A stretch of 64,000 bases of DNA from Exobasidium rhododendri (Eukaryota > Basidiomycota > Exobasidiomycetes > Exobasidiales > Exobasidiaceae): assembly GCA_026210745.1 (NCBI GenBank), contig CP110630.1:6510001-6574000 (forward strand), read 5' to 3'. Both the position numbers and the translations under genes were made by a program. The notes beneath the pieces were generated by a model. That model had not been told where the DNA came from. It saw only the letters and a list, made by a program, of their open reading frames with translations, and made no database searches. Positions 1 to 11,259 of the stretch are shown here, piece after piece (the first letter of the stretch is position 1; every line of letters begins with the position of its first letter).

Positions 1-131
1 CGACAAACTTGCGTCATACTGTTTTGCATCCACCTGCACGCTGTTCCTCAAGTCCCTCAGGAAGCACGGCTTAACATCGACAATCTGCACTCAGACTTGA
101 GCCCCTAAGTGGATAGTGTTACGACTCAAAT

Positions 132-3100
132 ATGCCTCCACGCAATCCCTCCTATGGGTCGTCTCCGCCTCCAGGGAATCATCGGTCGTATCCGACATAC
201 GATGAGGGAGCGGCTCCAACTGGTCAGCCAAGCTATCCACTATATGATGACCACGATCAGTCTCCTCCAGTTCATCATGACGAATACGATGCACACTTTA
301 ATACCCGTTACGCAGAAGCACCATACTCAACTTCTGCTGACCCAGAAGCCGAGCAGTATGGGATGGTGCCACCTTCTTCATCTATGGGCGGCTATGCAAG
401 ACCTTCCGACTCCCGTCACAATTTCCAACCTCGACCTCGTAACGATTCGTACGGAATGCCATCACCCCTGAACAACCCGTTTGGCGGTGATGGATCAAGT
501 GCGAATCATGGCTACGACGACCGGATGAGTGAGATTGGACCAGGTTTGTATGCAGGCAGACAGAGCACAAATACGCTGCCTGGCTATGGTGGCCCAGACC
601 CTGGGGAAGAAGATCACGAAGGAATAGGAGATGTGCCGCTGCTACCTGCCAAGGGAGGTAATTACAATTACGCACCTGCCTCTTCCTTCGATGCTGATGG
701 GCATCATGTGGGGGGAATGTCCATCAACGATGAAGAGGGAAGATACCCGGGTGATCAGGGATTGAGGCAAAGGCAGCGAATTGCTTCAGAAGCGTCTTAT
801 ATGCCAGGCGGATTTGATCCTAGTCTGATGGATCAAGGAGGCAATGTCCGATTTGGAAAGATTCCTCAGAGAGTGCCTCGAAGGTACAAGACACTCAAGC
901 GAGTCGAACTCTTTCACGGGAATCTGGTACTCGATTGTCCCACAGCACCTGCTCTGCTAGAGAAGCTCAATGATCGAGAAAGTCGAGAAATGACACACGC
1001 TCGATACAGTGCGGTAACTTGCGATGCAGACGACTTTCTTGAGGAAAGATACACCCTTCGACAGGTACTTTTCGATCCTCCCCGACGCACGGAATTGATG
1101 ATTTGTCTGACGATGTACAACGAAGATGAACAGCTATTCTGTCGAACGCTCCATGGAGTCCTGACCAACGTCGCCTTTTTGTGCAGTCGAACAAAATCGA
1201 GGACGTGGGGAGCTGATGCCTGGAAGAGGGTGGTGGTGGTCATTGTAGCTGATGGAAGAATGAAGTGCAACCCGAGAGTTCTTTCTGTCCTGGCAGCCAT
1301 GGGAGTGTATCAAGAAGGTGTTGCGAAGAACGTCGTCAATGGAAAGCCGGTTCAGATGCACCTCTACGAGTACACGACACAACTCAGTGTTGATCCCAAC
1401 ATGAAATTCAAAGGAAAGGAGAAAGGTGTGATGCCGACGCAGATCATCTTTGCCATGAAAGAGAAGAATGCAAAGAAGATCAACAGCCATCGATGGTGCT
1501 TCAATGCGATCGGTAGAGTACTGCAGCCAAACGTTTGCATCCTTCTCGACGTAGGAACGATGCCGAGGGCAAAGAGTATCTATCACCTATGGAAAGCTTT
1601 CGACATCAACTCGAACGTCGCTGGTGCTTGTGGTGAAATCGTTGCTCTCAAGGGGAAGCTCTGGACTGGTCTGCTGAATCCTCTCGTAGCAGCACAGAAC
1701 TTTGAGTACAAGCTGTCGAACATTCTGGACAAGCCTCTCGAGTCGGTATTCGGGTACATTACCGTCTTGCCAGGAGCATTTTCTGCCTATCGTTATATAG
1801 CGCTACAGAATGATGCAAAGGGAAATGGGCCGCTGGCTTCCTACTTCAAGGGGGAGACATTGCATGGAGGAAACAGCAACGCCGACATCTTTACCAGCAA
1901 CATGTACCTCGCCGAAGATCGAATCCTGTGCTGGGAGCTGTGTTCAAAGCGAGACGCTGCGTGGATTCTGCATTACGTGAAGAGTGCGCAGGGTGTGACG
2001 GATGTGCCTGACACTGTTCCTGAGTTGATTTCTCAAAGACGTCGATGGCTCAATGGCTCCTTTTTCGCTGGTCTACACTCGATTGTCCACTTCGGGTACA
2101 TCTATCGATCATCTCACAGCTTCAGCCGTAAATTCGCGCTCCACATCGAGATGGTCTACCAGGTCATTCAATTGCTCTTCACTTGGTTCGGACTTGCCAA
2201 CTACTTTTTGGCATTTTCCATCCTGACGAGATCACTAGGGGACGAAATCAAGCAACTCAAGGTTCCCAATCTGATCTTGGAGTACATCTACGTGGCTCTG
2301 CTCATCTTCATCTTCTTGCTCTCCATGGGCAATCGTCCAGCAGGCGCCAAGTTCGGCTACACCTTTTCCATGGTCATCTTTGCCATCTTGACCCTGTACA
2401 TGACAATCTGTGCCATCTATCTGGCTGTGACGAGTATCATCAACACCGAGAATTCGGTAACGGGAGCGGCAAGCCTGTTGACCAACTACACATTCGTCGC
2501 CATTGTAGTTTCAGTGGCAGCCACGGTCGGTGTCTACCTGATTGCCAGTATCCTTTTCGTGAGTAGCAGCAAGTATACGATCTCGTGGAGTGTATTGCAT
2601 GGCTGACCCCACGCGCGATACACTCTCTTCCTCGACAAAGCTTGAGCCTTGGCATATGATCACCTCTATCTTGCAGTACTACCTGATGTCTCCTTCCTTT
2701 GTGTCCGTCTTTGGTGTCTACTCCATGTGCAACGTGCACGATGTCAGCTGGGGGACAAAGGGGTCCGACAAGATCGAGACCGACTTGGGTGTCGTCGGAG
2801 GAAAGGATGGTCAAGTAGAGATCCACTTACCCACCGAAGCAAAGGACATCGATGAAGCTTATCACGACGCCGTTCACGTCTTGGCGACGAAACCTCCAAA
2901 GGAAGAGAAGAAGGTGGACGCAGATCAGGCTCAATCGGATTATTATGCCACCATCCGAACAAACGTCGTCTTAGTCTGGGTCTTGTCGAACGGTGCACTT
3001 GCCGTCTCGATCTTGTCGATCAGCAACCCAAAAGCAAAGATCATCTACATGGCCGTGATCTTGTACTCTGTAGCGGCTCTCAGTGCTTTCAGGTTGGTGG

Positions 3101-3144
3101 GCTCCATTACTTATCTCATCAAACGTCTCTTTGCCGGCGAGTAG
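132..3144 (+). CDS. Chitin synthase (division 1, class I-III)
   Basis: Membrane glycosyltransferase that extends cell-wall chitin from UDP-GlcNAc at the plasma membrane. Two exons, 132-2558 and 2677-3144; the intron (GTGAGT...TTGCAG, 118 nt) is phase 0 and the product is 964 aa. Residues 1-250 are a Pro/Ser/Gly/Tyr-rich, probably disordered tail. The catalytic domain shows [11 protein letters not shown] near residue 595 and the processive-synthase motif QRRRW at 635-639. A cluster of hydrophobic helices follows from about residue 685 to the end. Without the splice, the frame stops at 2606 inside the membrane region, and the conserved continuation ([13 protein letters not shown]) lies in another frame, which supports the intron. 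The exact class cannot be fixed by eye. Confidence 0.95.
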
Positions 3145-3482
3145 AGAAGGCTACACGGGAAAATTCTCGACAAGTACGGGTCTCCATCCGCCTTCCTATC
3201 TCTTGCATGTCGATGTACTCTATTTCTTTCGTGTTCGGTACGTTGCAAATGCCTATGCATTCATCACTTCCTTGATCTTCAGCGTCGAGACCGACATTTC
3301 TCATACAGGGCCAGCGCTCGGGCACTTTACATCAAGGTGTCAGCGTATCCGTCCGTGAAGTGATCAATTTTCCGCAAAACGCCATCCTTACGCCGAGCGA
3401 ACCGAGGATAGCCCTTTGTATGATGACGTGGCATTTCGCTCTTTGTCAACTTCTTCACCTACCACCAGCATCATCGCCATCA

Positions 3483-4090
3483 TGCCACGGGGGCCTGAGC
3501 TATCGGTGGAAAAGAAGGGTTTGGCTGTAGGAATGTGGAAGGCTGGGGCAAAGCAGGTACAGATTGCCAGGGAGCTTGATCTGCGGCCGTGCACAGTAAG
3601 CCGCATCATCAAACGCTTCAAAGCAAGGAATACTGTGAAGAATGACCCTCGGCCTGGCAGGCCGCCTGCCACCACTCGACTGGGAAGAACGCGGCCACAA
3701 AGTGGAAGTCTAGACCGCAGCAGCTGATACGGTGTGGAACGCTACAGCAATTGGTCACAAGTCGTTACTGGTTCGGGTGTAGTACAAGGCTGGAGAGATA
3801 CTACCACCACCCTCCTTACATCCAGCTCTAGCCTGTGAAGATAACGCAAAGCCACACAGCTGCAGAGTTTCATCCGAAATGAAGGCCACTATCGGCATGG
3901 TCTCCTTGTCAGCATCCTCCTCAAAGCCCCGATTTGAAACCTCATCAAAGAAGTCTTCTGGCTGTACGAGAAGCAGCGCACAGGTAGCCAAGAGGGTCGG
4001 CATCTTACACTGCATGAGCTCTGGGAGCTAGTATATAGGTGTATTGGAATGAGATTCCGCGGGCTTGGATAGTGTATGCTCCACAATGCT
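3483..4090 (+). pseudogene. Decayed Tc1/mariner-type transposase
   Basis: Relic of a DDE transposase between the chitin synthase and prefoldin genes. An open stretch from 3483 to 3727 encodes an N-terminal helix-turn-helix (MPRGPELSVEKKG ... ARELDLRPCTVSRIIKRF) ending in the GRP-type linker PRPGRPP. The central catalytic part is missing or scrambled. Further on, pieces of the DDE core appear in shifting frames: EDNAKPH near 3837-3857 (second catalytic Asp region), PPQSPDLKP near 3916-3942 (relic of the SPDLNPIE block), then IKEVFWLYEKQ and LHELWELVYRCIG to about 4050. About 600 nt remain of an expected 1 kb. At least two frameshifts and an internal deletion make it inactive. I found no clear terminal inverted repeats. 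Confidence 0.8.
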
Positions 4091-4245
4091 TTCCTGTTGT
4101 TCCTTTGTCGTTGAAATAAATTCAGTGCAGGTCACAGCCATGCTTGGCATCTACCTCGAATCGTAGATATGATCAGCTTGCAGGCAAAGGAGACGTGATA
4201 GTGGATGCGATAGTGTACAGTGTGCTTCTCTGCCCTTTTTCATCT

Positions 4246-4948
4246 TTACGCTTTGACCGATGTCTGCGCTCCTCTCTGACCACCTTGCTGTTGCATTTTC
4301 TGCCAAAGATTAGGGAAGGTTAAGTCGAGCTTCGTCGTTGAGCTCTGATAGACAAGATTTTTGCTTCACTCACCACCATCGAGATATCTCGAACCACTCG
4401 CATATTATCTTCCTTTCTCGTGATCGTCTCTTGTAGCTGTTCTAAGCTCTTGGTGACGTATTCAACCCGGCCTTCGTACATCTTCCTAGCATCTTCCGTA
4501 CTCTGTGTCATGAGAAGGGATGGAGCATTATACTGATGAGGAAGATCACTTCACAGGTAGTAGCTTTGAGCACGGAAGAAGGTAGCAAACTCACCTTCTC
4601 GACATAGTAGCCTGTCCCTACATCAACGATGACTCTATTGGCATCTGCAATCGTTCCCGGCACATACAAGCTGCTGGTCAACGGGACCAGAATCTCCTTG
4701 CCGACATTTCCGGGCTTTATTGCGTTCACCGATTCAATGCAGGTGCGGAACTTGGCTTGAGCTGCCTTCAATTGTCCATAGGAAGAGGTGAGATGTTGTA
4801 GTTCTTGCTCCAATTGCTTGCCAACATCTTGCAGCTGAAGGAGGAAAGGATTTCGAATCAGTAAGACAACGACAACGGCACAGTGATCAAGTAGGATACA
4901 CACCTGAGCAACGTCCAGATCGGCCACATCCACAGGCTGATCTGACAT
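4246..4948 (-). CDS. GIM5: Prefoldin subunit 5 (alpha-type)
   Basis: Subunit of the hexameric cytosolic prefoldin chaperone that hands unfolded actin and tubulin to the chaperonin CCT. Four phase-0 exons on the minus strand: 4948-4904, 4834-4595, 4502-4374 and 4299-4246; 155 aa, the usual length. The first coiled-coil helix runs from LQDVGKQLEQELQHL, the beta-hairpin reads LVPLTSSLYVPGTIAD followed by VDVGTGYYVEK, and the second coiled coil starts at DARKMYEGRVEYV. The last exon gives a Gln/Gly-rich tail ending TSVKA. Intron 1 (69 nt) has no stop in frame, so retention would add 23 residues. An E-box TCACGTGA lies at 5041-5048, about 95 bp upstream of the start. Confidence 0.93.
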
Positions 4949-5271
4949 GATAGCACTTTAGTGGGAGAGTAGTAGAGACTTAGCTGGAAGGATCGTCGCG
5001 ATCATCAAACCAACACCAACATCGAGCTCTCATTTCTGTGTCACGTGAGCTGCACTTTGCGTCTTTGTGTGACTCAACGCTGCACTTCGTCTCTGATCCT
5101 CATCTTCATTAGATGATGGTAATAATAAAGTGAATTGCATCAGAATGGCAAGTACAAGATGTTGTTGGCATGCAGTCCTGTCATCAAGATTACACTGCTT
5201 TCGTTCAGACTTCTTCGCCCCTCTCTTCAGGCACCCTTTCCTGTAGGATGCTTCTTTGCGACTGCTGACTC

Positions 5272-5707
5272 TCATCTGCAGCTTGATTCTCTTCTGCCGT
5301 CACTTCCTCTGCAAAGGAATGATTAGCGATCAGCATATACCAGGCATCAATTTGATTCAATTCAAGATACCCACGCCATGGTCTCTTGCATAACGGACAA
5401 AGAGCCTCCTGATTCATCTTTTCGATCCATCTAATGATGCAATGCATGTGGAAGATGTGAGAGCAGGTTCCAAATACTTTGGATGATTGATCAGAGAGTG
5501 TTGTGAGGAAGAAGGTCTTCTACAGCTTTTCTTCTCTTCAAGCTTTGAGGTTTACAACTTACATAGCGGACACTGATCACCCGGCTCGTCGCATGTTCCA
5601 CAGACTCCATCAAAGGCATTCTGGCATATACCGCAGATATCGTCCTCATCTTTCACATCCCACACCCAGTATCCGACTGCACTCCATTCATGAACGTGGA
5701 CTTTCAT
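5272..5707 (-). CDS. APC11: Anaphase-promoting complex RING-H2 subunit Apc11
   Basis: Catalytic RING subunit of the APC/C ubiquitin ligase that drives cyclin and securin destruction in mitosis. Exons 5707-5563, 5476-5371 and 5308-5272; about 95 aa, normal for Apc11. The protein opens MKVHVHEWSAVGYWVW, then carries the zinc ligands CGICQNAFDG, CGTC and CPL-LFGTCSHIFHMHCI, then WIEK and CPLCKRPW. The Cys/His order is that of Apc11, not a generic RING. The first intron breaks inside the CPL-LFG stretch, and splicing restores it. The last exon adds a short tail of about 11 residues and is the least certain part. An in-frame upstream TTG extension is ignored because the family begins at MKV. Confidence 0.92.
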
Positions 5708-5918
5708 GCGTGGCAGCGGAAGTCGCGTCGATTCATCGAGAGGGAGAGGAAGAGCGAGAGGGAGATGGCGAGGTAGCAATTGTCAGGCAAGGGCAAGAGA
5801 AGCGTGATGGTCTCTTCCTCCGCCAAAAGTGTTGATGTCCGAAGGCGCGCCAATCTACACGTGTTATCTCCAACTTTGCAATGGACTTTCTGACTGGTAC
5901 CGTACCGGTACGTAATGC

Positions 5919-5967
5919 TGCGTCTACTCTTGTCTGCCCGCAACATTGCTCTTGTGTAGTAGACGCA
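5919..5967. promoter_or_regulatory. 10-bp inverted repeat in the APC11/COA3 divergent promoter
   Basis: TGCGTCTACT at 5919-5928 is matched by its exact reverse complement AGTAGACGCA at 5958-5967, with a 29-nt spacer. It sits in the 303-bp divergent promoter, about 45 bp upstream of the COA3 start. The palindrome-like GGTACCGTACCGGTACG lies just upstream (about 5897-5913), and an E-box CACGTG is at 5858-5863. It could be a dimer binding site or a 5'-UTR hairpin of COA3. Confidence 0.5.
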
Positions 5968-6010
5968 TTCAAAGCACCTTGCTCCTCAGCGTTAAGCACA
6001 TACAAGCAGC

Positions 6011-6448
6011 ATGTCGACACCAAGACGATCAGTCGTCCCTCCCACTTCGACGCACGAGTCGTATCATCCGGGAGGCTACGGCGTCTCTGAAGGTCTCAAG
6101 CGAGCGAGGAGGCCTTTCCTGGTGAAGAACATTCTGACCGGTGGCGTCATCATGAGCTTTGCAGTCGGAGTTTACTGGTACAGTATCTCCAAGGTGAGCA
6201 GCTTTTGAAAGTGGAAGGCAATGTCCACACAGTCTACACAACGTACGTTCTAATCTCAAATTCACACACTCCGCCCTTTGCAGGTTCGACAAGACGATTT
6301 CAGTGATTTGGCCGATGTTAGAGCCCTGGGCGCAGGAGCACCACCTGCTAGCGCACCCCAAGTCCCTTCGATTGCCACGCCCGTTCACAGAGAAGTCGAC
6401 TCGAAACATCCAGTAGCAGAGCCACAGACGAATCGCAAGCTTGTCTAA
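6011..6448 (+). CDS. COA3: Cytochrome c oxidase assembly factor 3
   Basis: Small inner-membrane protein that binds newly made Cox1 and couples its translation to assembly of complex IV. Exons 6011-6193 and 6284-6448 (phase 0 intron GTGAGC...TTTGCAG); 115 aa. The matrix-side segment GLKRARRPFLVKNILTGG leads into a single membrane helix VIMSFAVGVYWYSISK, directly followed by VRQDDFSDL, the family signature just after the helix. The remaining C-terminus is Pro/Ala-rich. It is divergent from APC11 and shares the 303-bp promoter. Confidence 0.92.
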
Positions 6449-6831
6449 GGAGTAGAGAGAGCACTGCTTTCTGGACTACACTAGCGAGGACAGGAATAGC
6501 AGCGACAAAGGCTACCCCCTTACGAACACCACGCAGAGATCGCCTCGATCATCACAAACACTACTTAACTGTACAACATGCACCACTTTTGATTGCGCAT
6601 ACTAAAAAAGGATCGTCATCATCTCCTGGTTCTACCTTCCTCACACAGCATTAGAAGAGACTCATATAGAAGAGACCTCTATGATGCTAAAAGTACACGA
6701 TGCAGATCGTGGTAGTCAGCGCGGCCTTCCTTCTGCTCTCGCATAGAGGGCTGTCAAGGGGAAAGACGAGAGGGAAGACAAAGACACTTGATCTTTATTC
6801 ATCTTTCGGTCATTCAGATCCAGATTGCCGT

Positions 6832-9746
6832 CTAGATTTGGTAGTTGAACGTGTTGCCGAAGATTAGATTATTCAGTCCTGCCTCGTCGAGTACGTCGGC
6901 TGAAAGAAAAGAGGGGTTTAGACCAATTAAACCCTCTTCTCTTCCGATTACTCGACGAAGGGGTTAGATACTCACTGGAATTGGTACCATGCGGTACGTC
7001 AGCATAATATGACCGAAAGGAATCCGGCAACCACATGGCGTCCGGATTCATTTCGTTGTTGTTTGGTGGGAGGCCTGTACTGAGGTTGTTCATGCCAATG
7101 TTGCCGGAGGAAGGGAATTGTTGGAAGTCCATTGAATTCATCCCACTTCGATATGTTATGTCGTGAGGATTGTATGGTTGAGGAGGAGGAGGAGCCATGG
7201 TCGACGTGCCGACGTTAGATCCACCGACCGTAGTACCCTGCTGCATGAAAGGAGGCTTGCTGTAAAGACTGAAATTATGATTTTGACTGGGGGTGTTCGG
7301 TAAAGAAGAAGAGGGGTACGGATATCTTGCGCTAGGGTGACTCGAGAAGTTGCCCTCTGCTTCACCCTGATTTGTGCCTTGTTGACTGTGCATGCTGACG
7401 TTGCTACCATTTGCGGCTGCACTGCCCCTTAGTTCCTGTGTCCTCTTGTCCTTTGCTCTGGCTAGCACAGAGGCTAGGAAAGGGCCGTAGCTCGTTGCTG
7501 CACCCATGCGATGCTCCGTCACCGATCCCGCCAAGTCCAAAGCGGCCACAAATTGACTAATGAGGAAGATGGTAGCATCGACATCGACCCCGAGCCGTTG
7601 CTCAACGTGATCCATCACCATGATCACATGGGTGCAAAAGATACAGCAATACGTCGCTGCTACAATGAGTGAATTGTGACCCCACACCAGCTTCTCCGGG
7701 ACGTTACTTGACAAGAACAAGCTGATGTATGATATGGAAGAGGAAAAGGCATCGCTGTAGAGCCCTTGGATGATGTTCTGATGATCCGGCAATTTGTCGC
7801 TCAGACCGATTATCTTCGTGATGAGTAGCACTCGGGCGTACCAGTACTGCAATCTTGCTTTATCCAATCGAGATTTCCCATGCCTTCCATCCCGTTCAAA
7901 CCACAGCGACCACGTCCGTATCCACGCATCTAATGCCAAAGCGTTGTTGTGAAAGAAAAATTGTACGACGACCTTGCGTGCTTCATTTTTTTGGGGGTCG
8001 TTCGTGTCGTCCATCTGGCTTGCCATGATCATTCGATCAAAACTTTCACTCTGTCGTCCGATTTGCAGTCGTAGCTGGATGGTACAGACGATCAGACTAT
8101 CTGCACTTGCCGCCCAATCTCGCGTATGCCAATGATTGCACGACATGATGACGGGGTCTACTTTGAGAAGCGGCGATCGACCCATGTGTTCTCCTATGCT
8201 CATCTCACCCAGCCATAGATTGAACCAAGTTCTAGGGGAGGCCAAAGAAAAGAAGGGGGGAGTAGAGTAAGGATGCGAGCGTCAGTCTGCCATTCTTTTC
8301 ACCGACTTCGATCAGCAGCAGACCTCACCTCTCACGATTGCGGACTCTTCGCATGAAGTCCTCGCTCTTTTGCCTTTCTACAGATACTTGAGAAAGACGA
8401 TTCATGCCCAACTCCGATGCTATTCTTGCAGCATGTCCGATGTACTGCCATGACTTGTCGTCTGAAAGCGTAGGTGATGGCGGATGGTAGAAGGCAAGGA
8501 GTATGAATGCTTGTGCTATCTCGGCAGATCGATAGCTCTCCATAAGAACAGCCGGTAAGATTGTTTTCATAAGATGCTTGTCTAATGCTATTGCTATCCC
8601 CCCGGCTTTGGGATCAAAGAGACTGGTTAGCCAGCAGATCGCTGTCAGTAAGAACGAGGAACTGCCACGAACAAAGCCAAATGAATGCAGTGATGGATCG
8701 AGTAGATTGATTGCTTCATTTAAGTTCTCCATGAAGATATTGAAGAAGTGGACTGCTGTTTGCTGAGAAATGATGCCGAGCTCAATGGGATCGAAGTGAT
8801 CCTCCTTATTGTCGCAAAGTCCGGAGGAGAAGAAAGCTTCCCCTCTCGCAGGTCCGGGAATGGAGCGTGTGCCACCCCTTTGGCCAGTGATGGGAAGATA
8901 TTGCAACACATCCGATGTATTTTGCTGATCTTTGCGGACTTGAAGGCTCGCATGAGCGAGTAGTTCAAGTGGCTGAGATAGCATAGGTAGTCTGTAGTCT
9001 GATTTCGGCGGGATTTGATCCAGATGCGATGGCAACTGCATTTCAAATTGACTTGAGCCTGTTTGAGAGGATGTTGCACCACCTTTCCTCCCTCCACCTT
9101 CTCCTCCCGCCAGTCTATCGCCTGATGCCTTGCCTTGCTTTCCTCCAAAATACGATTCGCCGCCCTTGAGAGCTCGACCTTGACTGGACGAATCAGCCAA
9201 GGAAGAATCATGTCTGGACGAAGAAGGGGTGCCGATGCTGGAACCCTGCCTGCTATGCACCTCTTCCAATTCTTTCATTAGCGTTTGGACAGTGTTCTCG
9301 AGATGTTGGACTTTCTTGTTGTCAGAAAAGCGGCCCCTACGATGTTCCTTGTAGATGCACTCTCGTTCTAGTCGTTGACATCTTTGGCAAATGTCGCCAC
9401 CCGAACATTTTGTCTAAGATCGGTGAATAAGGGTGGAGACGAATTGGACGTGGTCAATTTCGGCTTTCCTCCCTCGAAGTATGTGAGGGCAAGTGTGACC
9501 GCATCAACTCACCTTGCTTGCTCGACACTCTAAGCAGGAGACTTTTGAGTTGACAGAGACAGCAGCTTGAAGGGGGGACAAGGAAGGGTTGTCGGAATCG
9601 CCGGCCTTCTGTGCATCAATCCGACGCTTTTTGCCCTCTGCTACTGTTGTCATCAAGGGAAAATAAGCCGCTTCTCTGCCGGAGAGAAGATGTTCTATTC
9701 CTTGACTGAACGAAGCAAGAAGATCAAAGTGCAGAGATTGTTGCAA
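6832..9746 (-). CDS. Zn2Cys6 transcription factor with fungal-specific regulatory domain
   Basis: Nuclear regulator, four exons: 9746-9513, 9413-8329, 8231-6976 and 6899-6832; 880 aa. The binuclear zinc cluster is split by intron 1: CLECRASK joins TKCSGGDICQRC and QRLEREC, giving C-x2-C-x6-C-x5-C-x2-C-x6-C. A coiled-coil dimer region (KKVQHLENTVQTLMKELEEV) follows. The middle-homology region includes the RERTWFNLWLGE block restored by intron 2. The last exon gives DVLDEAGLNNLIFGNTFNYQ, an acidic/aromatic C-terminal end like an activation segment. The start could also be the internal Met about 32 codons later. Target genes are unknown. The C-terminal third is rich in Asn, Ser, Pro and Gly. Confidence 0.9.
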
Positions 9747-11259
9747 AAGGATCTCAAAAAAGAAAGATGAACTGTTTCCCTACTTGTTATAGATAGTAAT
9801 GCCGGCTTTCGATGGTATTCTCTCTGCTTGCTTCGATGATGAGACTGAAAAGAGAGGATGAAGAATTCGTGGGAAAGCAGAGAGGAGAAAGTGAAGGACG
9901 AAGAGATGCAGCCTAGTCAAGGCGTTCTGCCATGATTGCAGTCAGAAGTCATCTCGAAGCAAGACGACAGCGGCTCGAAGGGAATGTTATTTCTCAAGGG
10001 TAGTGCAATACAAGCTTCAGGGTCGAAGTAGGGAATTCTTGGCTCAGTAGCACTATTATCTTCTGCTTTCCAATTGAGAAGGATGGGCAATTGAAAACGC
10101 GCCGTTGGATACGCTCAGAAGACTTTACAGTACAGTGCGGAAAGCTATTTGAAACAACAACAACAATGTAGAGATATCACCCTCAATTAAAAATTTATAA
10201 TTTGCCCTACTTAGCTCTATCGTGTACCGCTTCTTCCAAACATAATGAAAAGAGAATCGCCGTGGGGGTTGGGTAGGTGGGGTCCGCTGCCAATGTTCCC
10301 CGTTGGTCATCTTTTGAAACTCCTCCCATACGCCGTCTTCTGCCTTGTGAGGGCAATGTTTTCAAACATACCCGTCAAGTGCGCGAAGCAAGTAGTAACA
10401 AAGCGGTAAAGAACACAGTGTCCGGCTGTGTCCTTCTCCTGCCCTCGTGGACCAATCAGAGGCGTGCAAGCAGAAGCAGCTCTCGTGACTTCTGCGCGCT
10501 GTCAGACGAAAAGCTGGAACTCGGCTTACGAATGAATAGAGGTCGAGAGATCTAGGCTGAGGTAGGAGCGATCAGTCGTGGCCAGCATGCGTGCTGATTG
10601 TGCGTTGAGAAGAATGTGTAGATTGATCTACGCCGCCAAGAAGGTACGTAAAGACCCTGAATCTGAGATTTGTGCCCTTAATCTCCTTCTGTGTCACACT
10701 GCCACCCGCCGAAAAAGCTTAATGTGCCACTCTGTACATCTGTGCAAACAGGCGTCAAGCCTATTCTGCCTGGGAAAGATAGACGGAGTTCCCGATACTG
10801 AATCCTTTTCTATTTGTTGATAGATGCACGTCCAATCTGTATAGCTCATTCTCCCTTCTGGGGAAACTTGTAACGACTACGAAACTTTGCTACAATGTCA
10901 AGGTGCACGAACTAATGAAGAAGCCAATATCCCATTCGCCGAAAGACCCTTCGTCGCGATCGAAAGACCCTTCTACACCACGAGGCGCGAGGTCAAATTC
11001 GAGCGTGAGTGGAGGAAGTCAGAAACAGGGAATTTTTCCCCACGCGACCGAAAGGAGGCAGGCAGGCAGGCAGGCAGACACCAAAGAAGAAGCGAAAAGC
11101 AAAGAGGAAGAAAGGAGAGAAAATCGCAAGGGCAAGGCGTCGTCGTGAATGTGAAGACCGCTAAAATTAACTTTGTGGCAGGTGTTCTAAGTGGTCACTT
11201 GCTTGCGACGGTTGCGGGATCGACGCATTGAGGAGAAGATTACCTAGAGACCGTCAGCA
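9747..11259. other. Long intergenic region between divergent genes
   Basis: About 1.5 kb between the starts of the Zn2Cys6 gene and the mitochondrial carrier. It holds a (GGCA)5 microsatellite at 11057-11076 and a repeated CGAAAGACCCTTC stretch near 10938-10970. I found no convincing gene, tRNA or mobile element. A possible tiny spliced ORF at 10587-10820 is discussed among the rejected items. Confidence 0.6.
11057..11076. repeat. (GGCA)5 microsatellite
   Basis: Five perfect GGCA units in the upstream region of the oxaloacetate carrier gene. Confidence 0.9.

Noticed and set aside
10587-10820. Possible tiny two-exon gene (57 nt + GTACGT...CAG intron + 69 nt, 41 aa)
   Set aside because: The splice signals are good, but the peptide matches nothing I know and the frame is also open without splicing; too little to call.
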